From JAUVRX01 sp049664225 (GTDB lineage Bacteria; Acidobacteriota; Thermoanaerobaculia; Multivoradales; JAHEKO01): a stretch of 14,462 nucleotides of DNA. Made by a program: the position numbers and the translations under genes. Positions within the stretch are counted from its first letter, which is position 1. The number at the start of each line of letters is the position of its first letter. A model generated the notes under the pieces. That model ran no database searches, had not been told where the DNA came from, and saw only the letters and a list, made by a program, of their open reading frames with translations. The stretch is taken from NCBI GenBank assembly GCA_049664225.1, contig JBATEX010000099.1, forward strand, positions 1 to 14,462, written 5' to 3'. Of this stretch, positions 7,656 to 14,462 are shown one piece after another.

Positions 7656-7750
7656 CCCACTGCCCAAAGGCCAGCCTGAGGCACGAGGGCTGGTTCAACC
7701 CCCAAGCCCTCAAAGACCGACCGCGCGAAGCGCAAGTCGCCTCAACCCCC
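7656..7750 (-). repeat. Two tandem 47/48-bp hairpin units overlapping the end of the M3 gene
   Basis: Read on the minus strand, unit L1 (7704-7750) starts GGGGGTTGAGGCG and ends TCTTTGAGGGCTT. Its stem pairs GACCGCGC (7719-7726) with GCGCAAGTC (7730-7738), allowing one bulge and one G-T pair, with a 3-base loop. Unit L2 (7656-7703) starts GGGGGTTGAA and ends CCTTTGGGCAGTGG. Its perfect stem pairs CCAGCC (7671-7676) with GGCTGG (7688-7693). L1 overlaps the last codons of the M3 gene: its GGGGGTTGA gives Gly-Gly-stop. Orientation follows the M3 gene, as for the arrays after the kinase and S9 genes. Confidence 0.75.
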
Positions 7751-9865
7751 TAAGCCGCGCCTCTTGATCAGCGGCTCGACGCTGGGCTCGGAGCCGCGGA
7801 AGCGGACGTACATCTCCATCGGGTTCTCCGAGCCACCCGGCTCCAGGATGTTCTCGCGGTAGGACTGTGCCAATTCCCGGTTGAAGAGGCCCTTTTCCTT
7901 GAAGAGCTCGAAGGCGTCGGCATCCAGGACCTCGGCCCAGAGATAGCCGTAGTATCCGGCCGCGTACCCACCGGCAAAGATGTGACTGAAATAGGGTGTT
8001 CGGTACCTGAATACGATCTCGGGGATCATTCCGAGCCGCTTTTCGACCGCTGCCTCGAAGGCCATGGCATCCATCTCGACCGGCTCATCCAGGGTGTGCC
8101 AGTCCATGTCCAGCAACGACGCCGATATATATTCGGTCGTGTCGAAACCCTGGTTGAATTGGTTCGATCGCTGGAGCTTGTCGATCAGCTCCGCCGGTAT
8201 GGGCTCACCCGTTTCATAGTGCCGAGCGTAGGTCGGCAGCACCTCCGGCGCCAGCGCCCAGTTCTCCATCATCTGTGACGCGAGCTCGACGAAATCCCGG
8301 GGAACGTTGGTTCCGCTGAGGCTGGCATACGAGCCGTTGGCAACCATGCCGTGCAGAGCGTGACCGAACTCGTGAAACAGGGTCTTGGCTTCGTCGAGGC
8401 TGAGAAGAGCTGGTTGGCCGGCGGAAGGCTTCGAGAAGTTACAGACATTGACGATGATAGGTCTGACGTCCTCGCCGTCTTCCTTGCGCTGCTCGCGGAA
8501 GGTGTTCATCCAGGCCCCCCCCTGCTTGCTCTCGCGGGCGAAGTAGTCGACGTAGTAGAGGGCGAGAGTCGAGCCGTCGGCGTCCTTGACCTCATAGGCC
8601 AGCACATCCGGGTGGTAGACGGGGACGTCCGCTCTCGGCTCGAAGGTGATTCCAAAGAGCTTGTTGGCGACGTCGAAGGCCGCCTGACGGACGTTGTCGA
8701 GCACGAAATAGGGCTTGATCTGCTCCGAATCGAAGGCGTACTGTTCGGCCCGAACCTTCTCGGAGTAATACCACCAGTCCCAGGGCTCTACAGGGAAGTC
8801 GCCGCCTTCCTTGTCGATCATGGCCTGAAGATCAGCCCGCTCGGCTTTGGCTCGCGCCAGAGCCGGCAGCCAGAGGCGATCGAGCAGCCCGTAGACGTTG
8901 TCGGCGGTTTCGGCCATGTTCTCCTCGAGAACGTAGGCCGCAAAGGTCTCGTAGCCCAGGAGGTTGGCCCGCTCGGCCCTGAGAGCGGCGATCCTGGAGG
9001 CAAGGGCCTTGTTGTCGTACTCGTTGTCATTGTTACCGAGATTCATGTAGGCCGTGTAGAGCTCCTCCCGCAGGTCCCGTCGCTCCGAAGACTCCAGGAA
9101 CGGCGTCCAGCTGGTGCGTTGCAGCGTGAAAGCCCATTTACCCTCTTCGCCCTGGGCAGCCGCTGTCGCAGCGGCCGAATCGACCACGGATTGAGGAAGT
9201 CCTGCCAGATCCGCCTCGTCTTCGACGAGTAGCGCAATCGAGTTCATTTCCTTGAGAAGATTCTCATCGAACCGGGTCGTCAACAGCGACAGCTCCTCGT
9301 TGATCTCCCGGAAACGGGCCGCCGCAACATCTTCGAGATTGGCACCTCCGCGAACGAACGCCTTGTAGGTCTCATCCAAGAGCTTCGCCTGTTCAGTGGT
9401 GAGCTCTAGAGTCTCTCTCTGGTCGTAGACCGCCTTCACCTGGGCGAAGAGAGCCCTGTTGAGGTAGATGTCGTCCCGATGCTTGGCCAACTTGGGGCTG
9501 ACACTCCTGGCGATGGACTGCATCTCGTCATTCGTGTTGGAGTTGTTCAGTCTGAAGAAGACGGCGGCGGTCCTGCTGAGCGTCTCGCCCGAGCGCTCCA
9601 GAGTTTCCACGGTGTTCTGGAAGGTGGCTGGTTCGGAGCTCTCCGCGATGGCGAGTACCTCGTCCCTGTGCTCATCCATTCCCTGCTCGAAGGCGGGAAG
9701 GTAGTGGGCCAACTCGATCGAATCGAAAGGCGGTGCCCCGAGCGGTGTGTCGAACTCCGAAAGAAGTGGGTTCTCCCTCGTGGCCACGGTCTCCTCCGTC
9801 GGCTGCCTCGCGCAGCCTCCAAAAAGCAGTGCGATCGCCAGTAGTGGCAAGAGTACTCTGATCAT
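7742..9865 (-). CDS. dcp: M3 family metallopeptidase, Dcp-like, predicted lipoprotein
   Basis: A 707-residue zinc peptidase related to peptidyl-dipeptidase Dcp and oligopeptidase A. The zinc site is HEFGH 498-502 (ligands His498 and His502, catalytic Glu499) with third ligand Glu527 in RDFVELASQ. The flanking LSGTNVPRDFVE and the substrate-site region from Y621 to about G640 (TPYFSHIFAGGYAAGYYG) match the family. The length is normal for Dcp. The N-terminus (MIRVLLPLLAIALLFGGC) is a lipoprotein signal with Cys18 as lipid site, so the enzyme is likely anchored in the envelope and cuts short peptides there, perhaps those released by the S9 enzyme (inference). The start at 9865 is chosen because the signal begins there, with GGGGGT about 9 bases upstream; the Met at 9928 would hide the signal. 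The last three codons and the TGA lie inside a hairpin repeat unit. Confidence 0.93.
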   Translation of the reverse strand: MIRVLLPLLAIALLFGGCARQPTEETVATRENPLLSEFDTPLGAPPFDSIELAHYLPAFEQGMDEHRDEVLAIAESSEPATFQNTVETLERSGETLSRTAAVFFRLNNSNTNDEMQSIARSVSPKLAKHRDDIYLNRALFAQVKAVYDQRETLELTTEQAKLLDETYKAFVRGGANLEDVAAARFREINEELSLLTTRFDENLLKEMNSIALLVEDEADLAGLPQSVVDSAAATAAAQGEEGKWAFTLQRTSWTPFLESSERRDLREELYTAYMNLGNNDNEYDNKALASRIAALRAERANLLGYETFAAYVLEENMAETADNVYGLLDRLWLPALARAKAERADLQAMIDKEGGDFPVEPWDWWYYSEKVRAEQYAFDSEQIKPYFVLDNVRQAAFDVANKLFGITFEPRADVPVYHPDVLAYEVKDADGSTLALYYVDYFARESKQGGAWMNTFREQRKEDGEDVRPIIVNVCNFSKPSAGQPALLSLDEAKTLFHEFGHALHGMVANGSYASLSGTNVPRDFVELASQMMENWALAPEVLPTYARHYETGEPIPAELIDKLQRSNQFNQGFDTTEYISASLLDMDWHTLDEPVEMDAMAFEAAVEKRLGMIPEIVFRYRTPYFSHIFAGGYAAGYYGYLWAEVLDADAFELFKEKGLFNRELAQSYRENILEPGGSENPMEMYVRFRGSEPSVEPLIKRRGLGG

Positions 9866-9939
9866 GCTTGTCGACCCCCAGTCCTTGTGCAGTTGCAAGA
9901 GTCGCTCGAGAGGGACGTCGATGCCCAATAAGCCTCATC

Positions 9940-9973
9940 GGAAGGAGGCCCCTCGATTGGCGACCTCCTTTCC
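9940..9973 (-). repeat. Inverted repeat (hairpin) in the M3 upstream region
   Basis: GGAAGGAGG (9940-9948) pairs with CCTCCTTTCC (9964-9973), 9 base pairs with one bulged base and a 15-base loop. It lies 75 bases upstream of the M3 start, in the divergent gap with the hydrolase gene. On the minus strand the 5' arm is GGAAAGGAGG, a strong ribosome-binding-like sequence with no start codon at the right distance. It may be a leader structure or a protein-binding site; no function is shown. Confidence 0.4.
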
Positions 9974-10021
9974 TAACACACTCGTCGTCCTGGCGCTTGA
10001 CCTTGTCGGGTGAGACACGTC

Positions 10022-10037
10022 CCACCCCAAAGGGTGG
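10022..10037. repeat. Short palindrome CCACCC-CAAA-GGGTGG
   Basis: A perfect 6-bp inverted repeat with a 4-base centre lies between the divergent M3 and hydrolase genes, 90 bases before the hydrolase start. Position and size suit an operator for either gene, but no second copy is seen and the regulator is unknown. Confidence 0.3.
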
Positions 10038-10127
10038 TAGGACCTGCTGGCACAGACTCGCATAGCCTCCCAGTTGTGCGGACTGGACCTTGCCATGCCG
10101 ACCTGTACGACCCTGTAGACTAGTCGA

Positions 10128-12302
10128 ATGCATCGGTCGTTCCTCCAGAGGTGTCTTCTCTTCTCGGCCGCGATGGTGCTGGCAACACAGCCGGCCGTGG
10201 CTGGAGGGGATCTCGGAGACCTCGGCTCCGTCCAGCGGTGGGAGAAGCTCGAGGTCGACCTGGCCGGGCCCTCGTCCGTGGGTCTCAGTGAGACGGCAAA
10301 TCCATTTCTGCTCGAAGTGACGGCGACCTTTTCCGGCCCTGGAGGGACCTTCGCGGTACCTGCCTTCTATGCCGGAGACGGCGCTGGCGGGCTGGACGGC
10401 GATATCTGGAGAGCCCGATTCGCGGCCAACGCCATCGGCGACTGGACCCTCTCCACCAGCAGCACCGATCCCCTTCTCGACGGCTACAGCGCCATATTCC
10501 AGGTCACTGATACGGTCGCCTGCGAACCTCTCGAGCCGGGCGAACTACCCGACTTCGCGTGCACAGGGCGTCTCCTCTACGCCGAGGACTACTATCTCCA
10601 GTTCGCCGACGGGACATTCTGGCTCAAAGGAGGTGTCGACGATCCGGAGGACTTCCTGGCACCCGGTCAAACGGCCGGATTCGCTACCAAACAGGAGGCT
10701 ATTCAATACCTCGCCGACGAACGTCTCAATTCTCTCTACTTCATGACTCACAACACCGGCGGCGACCGTGACAACGTCTGGCCTTGGGTCACCAAACGCG
10801 ACTCCGAGCATTTCGATGTCGCCAAGCTCGACGGCTGGGATCTGATTCTCGACGACCTGCAGGCCCACGGCATCATGCTGCACCTGGTGTTGGAGAACGA
10901 CAGCGGCTGGACCGGCTTCAATCGGGATCTCTACTACCGCCAGATCGTGGCGCGCTTCGGCCACTACAACGGCCTGATCTGGAACCTCTCCGAGGAATAC
11001 GGGGAGAACTACACGCCAGACCAGATCAAGACCTTCGCCCAGATGCTCACTGACCTGGACCCCTACGATCATCCACTGACGGTCCATGACAGGGGACCCA
11101 CCCTTCGATGGAACCCCTTCTACGGCGACGATCGGTTCGACCTCACCAGCTTCCACACCTATGGAAGTCCTCAAAACGACGAGGCGATCTCGGCCCGACA
11201 GCTGAGCGCTACGGCAGGCAGACCGATTGCCATATCCTTCGATGAGACCGGTGACATCACGCCCGCCCAGGACGACAATCGACATCTCGTCTGGTCGATC
11301 TACGTCGGGGGCGGGAACTACGAAATCCATACCCGCCCTCTGACAGACTACCGCGACTGGCAGGCCTACTTTCGCGACCTGGTGCGGGCCCGAACCTTCT
11401 TGGAGGCGCTGCCCTTCTGGGAGATGCTGCCTTCAAATCAACTGCTGCTCAGCGGAACCGGCTACATCCTGTCGAAGACAGGCGAAGTCTACGTCTGCTA
11501 TCTGCCTGGCGGTGGATCCTTGGAGCTGGACCTCGGCTCCAACACCAACGTCTTCGATGCCTCCTGGTTCAATCCGCGAACCGGCGAGTCGACTGATATC
11601 GGAGCAGTCACAGGCGGCGGCGTCTCGCCATTCGATGCACCGGACACCTTGGACTGGACACTTCTCTTGCTGCTGCAGGGCTCCGGCCCCAACGTGGCGC
11701 CGGTAGCGCTCAATCAGAATCTCGAGACCCCCGCCAACATCGCTCTACCCTTCGCGCTCTCCTTCGACGACCCCGATGGACCAGGGCCCTACAGCTTCAC
11801 GGTCGAACAGGAACCGGCCTTCGGGGAGCTCTCTGAGATCGACTCCATAGGAGTCGTCACCTTTACCCCCGATACCGATTTCAATGGCTTCGACGAGTTC
11901 TGGTGGTCGGTGAGCGACAGTGAGGACCCCTCGAATACAGCAATCGCCTCGATCCGGGTCGGCAATCGCCCACCCGAGGCATTCGACCAGCTGATAGTCA
12001 CGGCCGTGGGTGTCCCGGTGCTGGTGCACTTGCCGGCGAGCGATATCGACGAGGATCCGCTGACCTACTCCGTGGTCGATCCCCCGGTCTCCGGCACCAT
12101 CTCCAGTGACGATGGTGACAATGCCGTGCTCTATTCACCGAACGACGGCTTCGAAGGCGACGATACCTTCACTTTCCTGGCAGAGGATCTGGTATCGCAG
12201 AGCAACGAGGCCACGGTAACTATCAGAGTTCGGCAACCGGAGGTGTTCGCAGATTCCTTCGAAAGCGGCAACACCTCGGCCTGGAGTCAGGTCGTCGAGT
12301 AG
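10128..12302 (+). CDS. Secreted DUF5060 / apiosidase-like glycoside hydrolase with cadherin-like repeats
   Basis: A 724-residue protein. A signal peptide ends near AVA-GG (residues 25-26). Residues about 35-128 form a DUF5060-like beta-sandwich (RWEKLEVDL, then WRARFAANAIGDWTLST). Residues about 145-430 look like a GH5/GH140-type TIM barrel: GTFWLKGG 162-169, WNLSEEYGENY 285-295 with the likely acid/base Glu289 or Glu290, and PIAISFDETG 366-375 with the likely nucleophile Glu373. A small beta domain (about 435-515) follows, then two cadherin/Ig-like repeats (about 521-611 and 612-702) rich in DPD and DEDP calcium-type turns. The end VFADSFESGNTSAWSQVVE resembles a tail seen on many secreted proteins of Acidobacteriota and some other Gram-negatives and may be a sorting signal. 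The glycan substrate is unknown. No strong Shine-Dalgarno precedes this ATG; the signal peptide fixes it. Confidence 0.82.
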   Translation: MHRSFLQRCLLFSAAMVLATQPAVAGGDLGDLGSVQRWEKLEVDLAGPSSVGLSETANPFLLEVTATFSGPGGTFAVPAFYAGDGAGGLDGDIWRARFAANAIGDWTLSTSSTDPLLDGYSAIFQVTDTVACEPLEPGELPDFACTGRLLYAEDYYLQFADGTFWLKGGVDDPEDFLAPGQTAGFATKQEAIQYLADERLNSLYFMTHNTGGDRDNVWPWVTKRDSEHFDVAKLDGWDLILDDLQAHGIMLHLVLENDSGWTGFNRDLYYRQIVARFGHYNGLIWNLSEEYGENYTPDQIKTFAQMLTDLDPYDHPLTVHDRGPTLRWNPFYGDDRFDLTSFHTYGSPQNDEAISARQLSATAGRPIAISFDETGDITPAQDDNRHLVWSIYVGGGNYEIHTRPLTDYRDWQAYFRDLVRARTFLEALPFWEMLPSNQLLLSGTGYILSKTGEVYVCYLPGGGSLELDLGSNTNVFDASWFNPRTGESTDIGAVTGGGVSPFDAPDTLDWTLLLLLQGSGPNVAPVALNQNLETPANIALPFALSFDDPDGPGPYSFTVEQEPAFGELSEIDSIGVVTFTPDTDFNGFDEFWWSVSDSEDPSNTAIASIRVGNRPPEAFDQLIVTAVGVPVLVHLPASDIDEDPLTYSVVDPPVSGTISSDDGDNAVLYSPNDGFEGDDTFTFLAEDLVSQSNEATVTIRVRQPEVFADSFESGNTSAWSQVVE

Positions 12303-13478
12303 ACCGCCAGTCCTGGCAATCGACCCCCTCGAGTCATCGCAGCGGAAGAACGAGGCATCCCGCGAATGAGAGCCGTTCTGATTTTGGGGCTGATCCTCTT
12401 TCTCGCTTTCCTGGTCGGCTATGTAGCCTGGCCCTCTGTCATCAACTGGATACTGCCGGCCGACAGCCGACCCGCGCCCATCGATTTCCTCGTCGAGACA
12501 GTCAGCGACGGGGAGTTCGAGGAGATCGCACAGTCCTTGACCACCAGCTACCCTGAGAAGTTCGAGCATGTGGATCGATTAAGGAAGGCCGGTATTCGGT
12601 CCTACGAAGGGCCGAAGACCTGCCTGAAATGCCACGAGTATGCCCAGATCGAGAACGCCGAGACAGGGGCAGTCAAGAACGTCGACCTTATGCAGAACCT
12701 GCTGGAGTCGTCACACTACCATTTCTTCACCACGCGCCACCCCAATGTCTACGGCTTCAAAGGTGAGCTGGCCGACGACTTCCCCATGGGCAAGATCGAT
12801 CGGCCTTGTCCCAAGCCGGGTTCCTTCTCGTTCACCGCCTGGGCAGAGGTCGTAGAGCTGGAGGACGGCAGGACCCTCTCGGAAGGGTGCGGTCAATGCC
12901 ATATCGGCGGCCAGTACCAGGCACCTCTGGGTGAGATGATGCCAGCCTACCGAACGACCCGGGCCGAAAGAGAAGCCATCGACTGCCTGATCTGCCACGC
13001 AGCCGCTTACGACATGAACAGGAAGCAGGTCGTGGTGGGTGCGGACGGGCGAGGCCGATGGGATCAAGATCGCTCCATGCTCGCGGCCCTCTCCGTCGTC
13101 ACCCCGACGGGCAAGACCTGCCTGCGATGCCACCAGCACAACTTTGGTGGCGACATCTACATCGATGAGCTGGACCCGCTCTTCATGCAGAGCCAGTGGA
13201 ATCTGGGCGACGCCCGACCGCGGATAGCCCACCCCGGCTCGAAGCGCGGCACACCCTACTCACCGACTTGGGACGTTCACGCGGCACAGAACATGGCCTG
13301 CATCGAGTGTCACACGACGCAGGGTCATCTCATCGCCAAGGGTACCCACACGACGACGATGATGGCGAACGACCTACCCGACGTGGAAGTGTCCTGCGAG
13401 AAGTGCCATTCGGCCGAGCCCCACAAAGACGACCCCGAGCTGGCCGAGGTGTACAACTCGCATACCCGGCGGATCGCT

Positions 13479-13481
13479 TGA
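13479..13481 (+). other. In-frame TGA at the first Cys of heme motif 7
   Basis: The surrounding frame reads RRIA-stop-VTCHIPTL, where the family has IAC-x-x-CHIP. The stop therefore replaces the first Cys of a CXXCH heme site. TGC or TGT to TGA is one base change. Downstream a weak hairpin (CCTGC 13486-13490 with GCAGG 13505-13509) has a 14-base loop without any G, unlike the Escherichia coli-type SECIS. Selenocysteine is possible but not supported. Confidence 0.8.
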
Positions 13482-13625
13482 GTCACCTGCCACATCCCCA
13501 CTTTGCAGGACGACAACGCCACCATGCGCGACTTCGACAGTCCCGTCTTCGAAGAGCAACCGGGCCTCTACGTGTACGACGATCTCGAGAAGGCGGTCGA
13601 CGCCCAGCGCGGCGTCATGTATCGG

Positions 13626-13628
13626 TAG
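13626..13628 (+). other. In-frame TAG in the cytochrome frame
   Basis: The frame reads GVMYR-stop-WNGDGTFLGNP. An aromatic residue (Trp or Tyr) is expected here, and TGG or TAC to TAG is one base change. TAG is the ordinary stop of five of the six genes in the window, so genome-wide reassignment is excluded. Confidence 0.75.
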
Positions 13629-14245
13629 TGGAATGGCGACGGAACGTTCCTCGGCAATCCCATCGGCGATCATCCCAATGGCCAGAACCTCTACAGCTTC
13701 TACAAGCCGGAGCACGTCTGGCCGGAGTATCAGGACTTCGACTACGCAGGCTGGTACGAAACCGTCATGCGCCCCATCGCCAAGAGGAAGCCATCGAAGC
13801 TCCACGCCATGAAGCGCTTCAACGGCAAGCAGCACATCGACCTGGCCAACACCTCTCCTTTCGGCGGCATGTACGTGCCCTACAACCTACCGACCTACTA
13901 CACCACCGGTGACCCCGATCAAGCCGCGGCGAAGGAGATGGAAAAGAGCATGATGGGGTTGACGTACGGCAGGATATTCAAGTTCTATCTCATGGATAGG
14001 TTCATGTCCTTCATGGGCGCCGATGGTTGGAACACCGATTCGTATGACGATGTCAAGGCGATGAAGAACGTCGAGGCTCGCTGGATGCCGATGGAGGCAT
14101 CGATGGAGATCAGCCACGCAATCCGCCGCGAAGGCTCACTCACCTGCAATGACTGCCACAGCCCCGATGGCGTGCTCGACTGGAAAGAGCTCGGCTACAC
14201 CGAGGCCGACATCGAGATGTACCAGCAAAACCCGCTCGAGTAGGG

Positions 14246-14260
14246 TTTGAGGGCTTGGGG
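14246..14260 (+). repeat. Fragment of the 48-bp hairpin-unit family after the cytochrome gene
   Basis: TTTGAGGGCTTGGGG begins two bases after the cytochrome stop codon. It equals the tail-plus-head junction of the units at 7457-7471 and, on the minus strand, those near 7700-7714. No complete hairpin unit follows. Confidence 0.5.
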
Positions 14261-14285
14261 CCTGGGAAAAAGACCACACTCTTGT

Positions 14286-14373
14286 GAGGTCAACCCGGGG
14301 GGCAGGATCCCAGGGGGCTATCCTCCCTTCCGCTGCAAGACCCCCCGGGAATCCTGCCCCCCGGGCTGACCTC
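14286..14373. repeat. Long near-perfect inverted repeat after the cytochrome gene
   Basis: The left arm 14286-14317 (starts GAGGTCAACCCGGGGGG) is complementary to the right arm 14341-14373 (ends CCCCCCGGGCTGACCTC), with two mismatches and one bulge over 32/33 bases; the centre is 23 bases. There is no T-tract directly after it; CCCTTTTT comes 20 bases later. It could be a strong mRNA 3' hairpin or a small mobile repeat of MITE type whose ends are GAGGTCA and TGACCTC. Only one copy is seen. Confidence 0.7.
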
Positions 14374-14429
14374 TGGAACGTACCCGGAGAGCTCCCTTTT
14401 TGCTGCTGCAAGAACCCACAGCTCGTCCG

Positions 14430-14457
14430 CCTGCGAACCTCCCGGACGGGCCTCCTG
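14430..14457. repeat. Dispersed intergenic repeat, partial copy C
   Basis: CCTGCGAACCTCCCGGACGG followed by GCCTCCTG resembles the first 28 bases of the copy at 3-40 (CCTGTCGAGCCACCCGGACGG). It lies at the window edge and may continue outside. Confidence 0.35.
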
Positions 14458-14462
14458 TTGAC

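Larger units (their letters stand above)
12366..14243 (+). pseudogene. Octaheme c-type cytochrome (tetrathionate reductase family), interrupted by two in-frame stops
   Basis: One reading frame of 625 codons, broken only by TGA at codon 372 and TAG at codon 421. Residues about 4-28 are a membrane anchor or uncleaved signal; the rest would be periplasmic. Intact heme motifs are CLKCH 86-90, CGQCH 175-179, CLICH 207-211, CLRCH 252-256, CIECH 312-316, CEKCH 344-348 and CNDCH 594-598. The seventh in order is stop-VTCH at 372-376, giving eight sites in all. Spacing and blocks such as TCHIPTL, NPIGDHPNGQN and CHSPDGVLDW fit the octaheme tetrathionate reductase family, whose Shewanella member reduces tetrathionate, nitrite and hydroxylamine in vitro. 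Translation stopping at TGA (13481) would leave a 371-residue six-heme piece lacking conserved parts. The frame and codon use stay gene-like between and after the stops, so inactivation is recent, or the stops are recoded or miscalled. It lies 63 bases after the hydrolase gene, probably on the same transcript. Confidence 0.85.

Noticed and set aside
7371..7750. CRISPR array or integron attC sites
   Set aside because: Units are contiguous with no unique spacers, appear on both strands, and lack the attC core sequences and integrase context.
8351..9232. Plus-strand open frame of 293 codons opposite the M3 gene
   Set aside because: It is a reverse-strand shadow; the minus frame contains HEFGH and the full family pattern.
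12366..14243. Genome-wide reassignment of TGA or TAG
   Set aside because: TAG ends five of the six genes here and TGA ends the M3 gene at its family-typical length, so both work as normal stops.
13767..14243. A separate small one-heme gene starting at 13767
   Set aside because: It is in the same frame as the upstream cytochrome, and its ATG lies in the middle of the family's conserved sequence with no ribosome-binding site.
14286..14401. Classical intrinsic terminator after the cytochrome
   Set aside because: The hairpin is strong, but the T-tract lies 23 bases after the arm, too far for the standard model.

Overview
This window is GC-rich bacterial DNA with six protein genes, no RNA genes and no recognisable transposase. 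The gene set suggests a Gram-negative, heterotrophic, respiring bacterium of an Acidobacteriota-like type (for example Thermoanaerobaculia). This rests on a kinase-TolB/FlgO-TPR fusion, large secreted S9 and M3 peptidases, a lipoprotein signal, a multiheme cytochrome, and a secreted protein ending in a FESG-x-TSAWS tail. The placement is an inference from protein style; there is no marker gene.

Layout. A B12-binding radical SAM protein (92-1609, minus) has its own AT-rich TTGACA promoter. Upstream of it lies a Ser/Thr kinase with a membrane segment, a TolB/FlgO-like domain and TPRs (1882-4266, minus). The kinase diverges from a secreted S9 prolyl-oligopeptidase-family peptidase (4421-7354, plus). 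That gene converges on an M3 Dcp-like lipoprotein peptidase (7742-9865, minus). The M3 gene in turn diverges from a DUF5060/apiosidase-like secreted glycoside hydrolase (10128-12302, plus). The hydrolase is followed 63 bases later by an octaheme c-type cytochrome of the tetrathionate-reductase family (12366-14243, plus). The two peptidases and the hydrolase fit extracytoplasmic breakdown of peptides and polysaccharides. The cytochrome would be a periplasmic or membrane-anchored respiratory protein.

Two things stand out. First, the cytochrome frame is open and well conserved over 625 codons except for an in-frame TGA and an in-frame TAG. The TGA falls exactly on the first Cys of the seventh heme motif (stop-V-T-C-H), and the TAG falls before a Trp where an aromatic residue is expected. 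This is either a very young pseudogene, a base-calling problem, or recoding; no convincing SECIS is visible. Second, a family of about 48-bp modular units sits directly after the stop codons of three genes (kinase, S9, M3), with a fragment after a fourth (the cytochrome). In the three main loci the units are oriented with the upstream gene. Each unit has conserved flanks (GGGGGTTGAR...TTTGAGGGCTT) around a hairpin whose stem differs from unit to unit but stays complementary, which is compensatory change. In the M3 gene the unit supplies the stop codon itself.

Other structure: a 32/33-base near-perfect inverted repeat (14286-14373) after the cytochrome, a second dispersed intergenic repeat (3-40, 1697-1734, 14430-14457), and a hairpin in the leader of the M3 gene.
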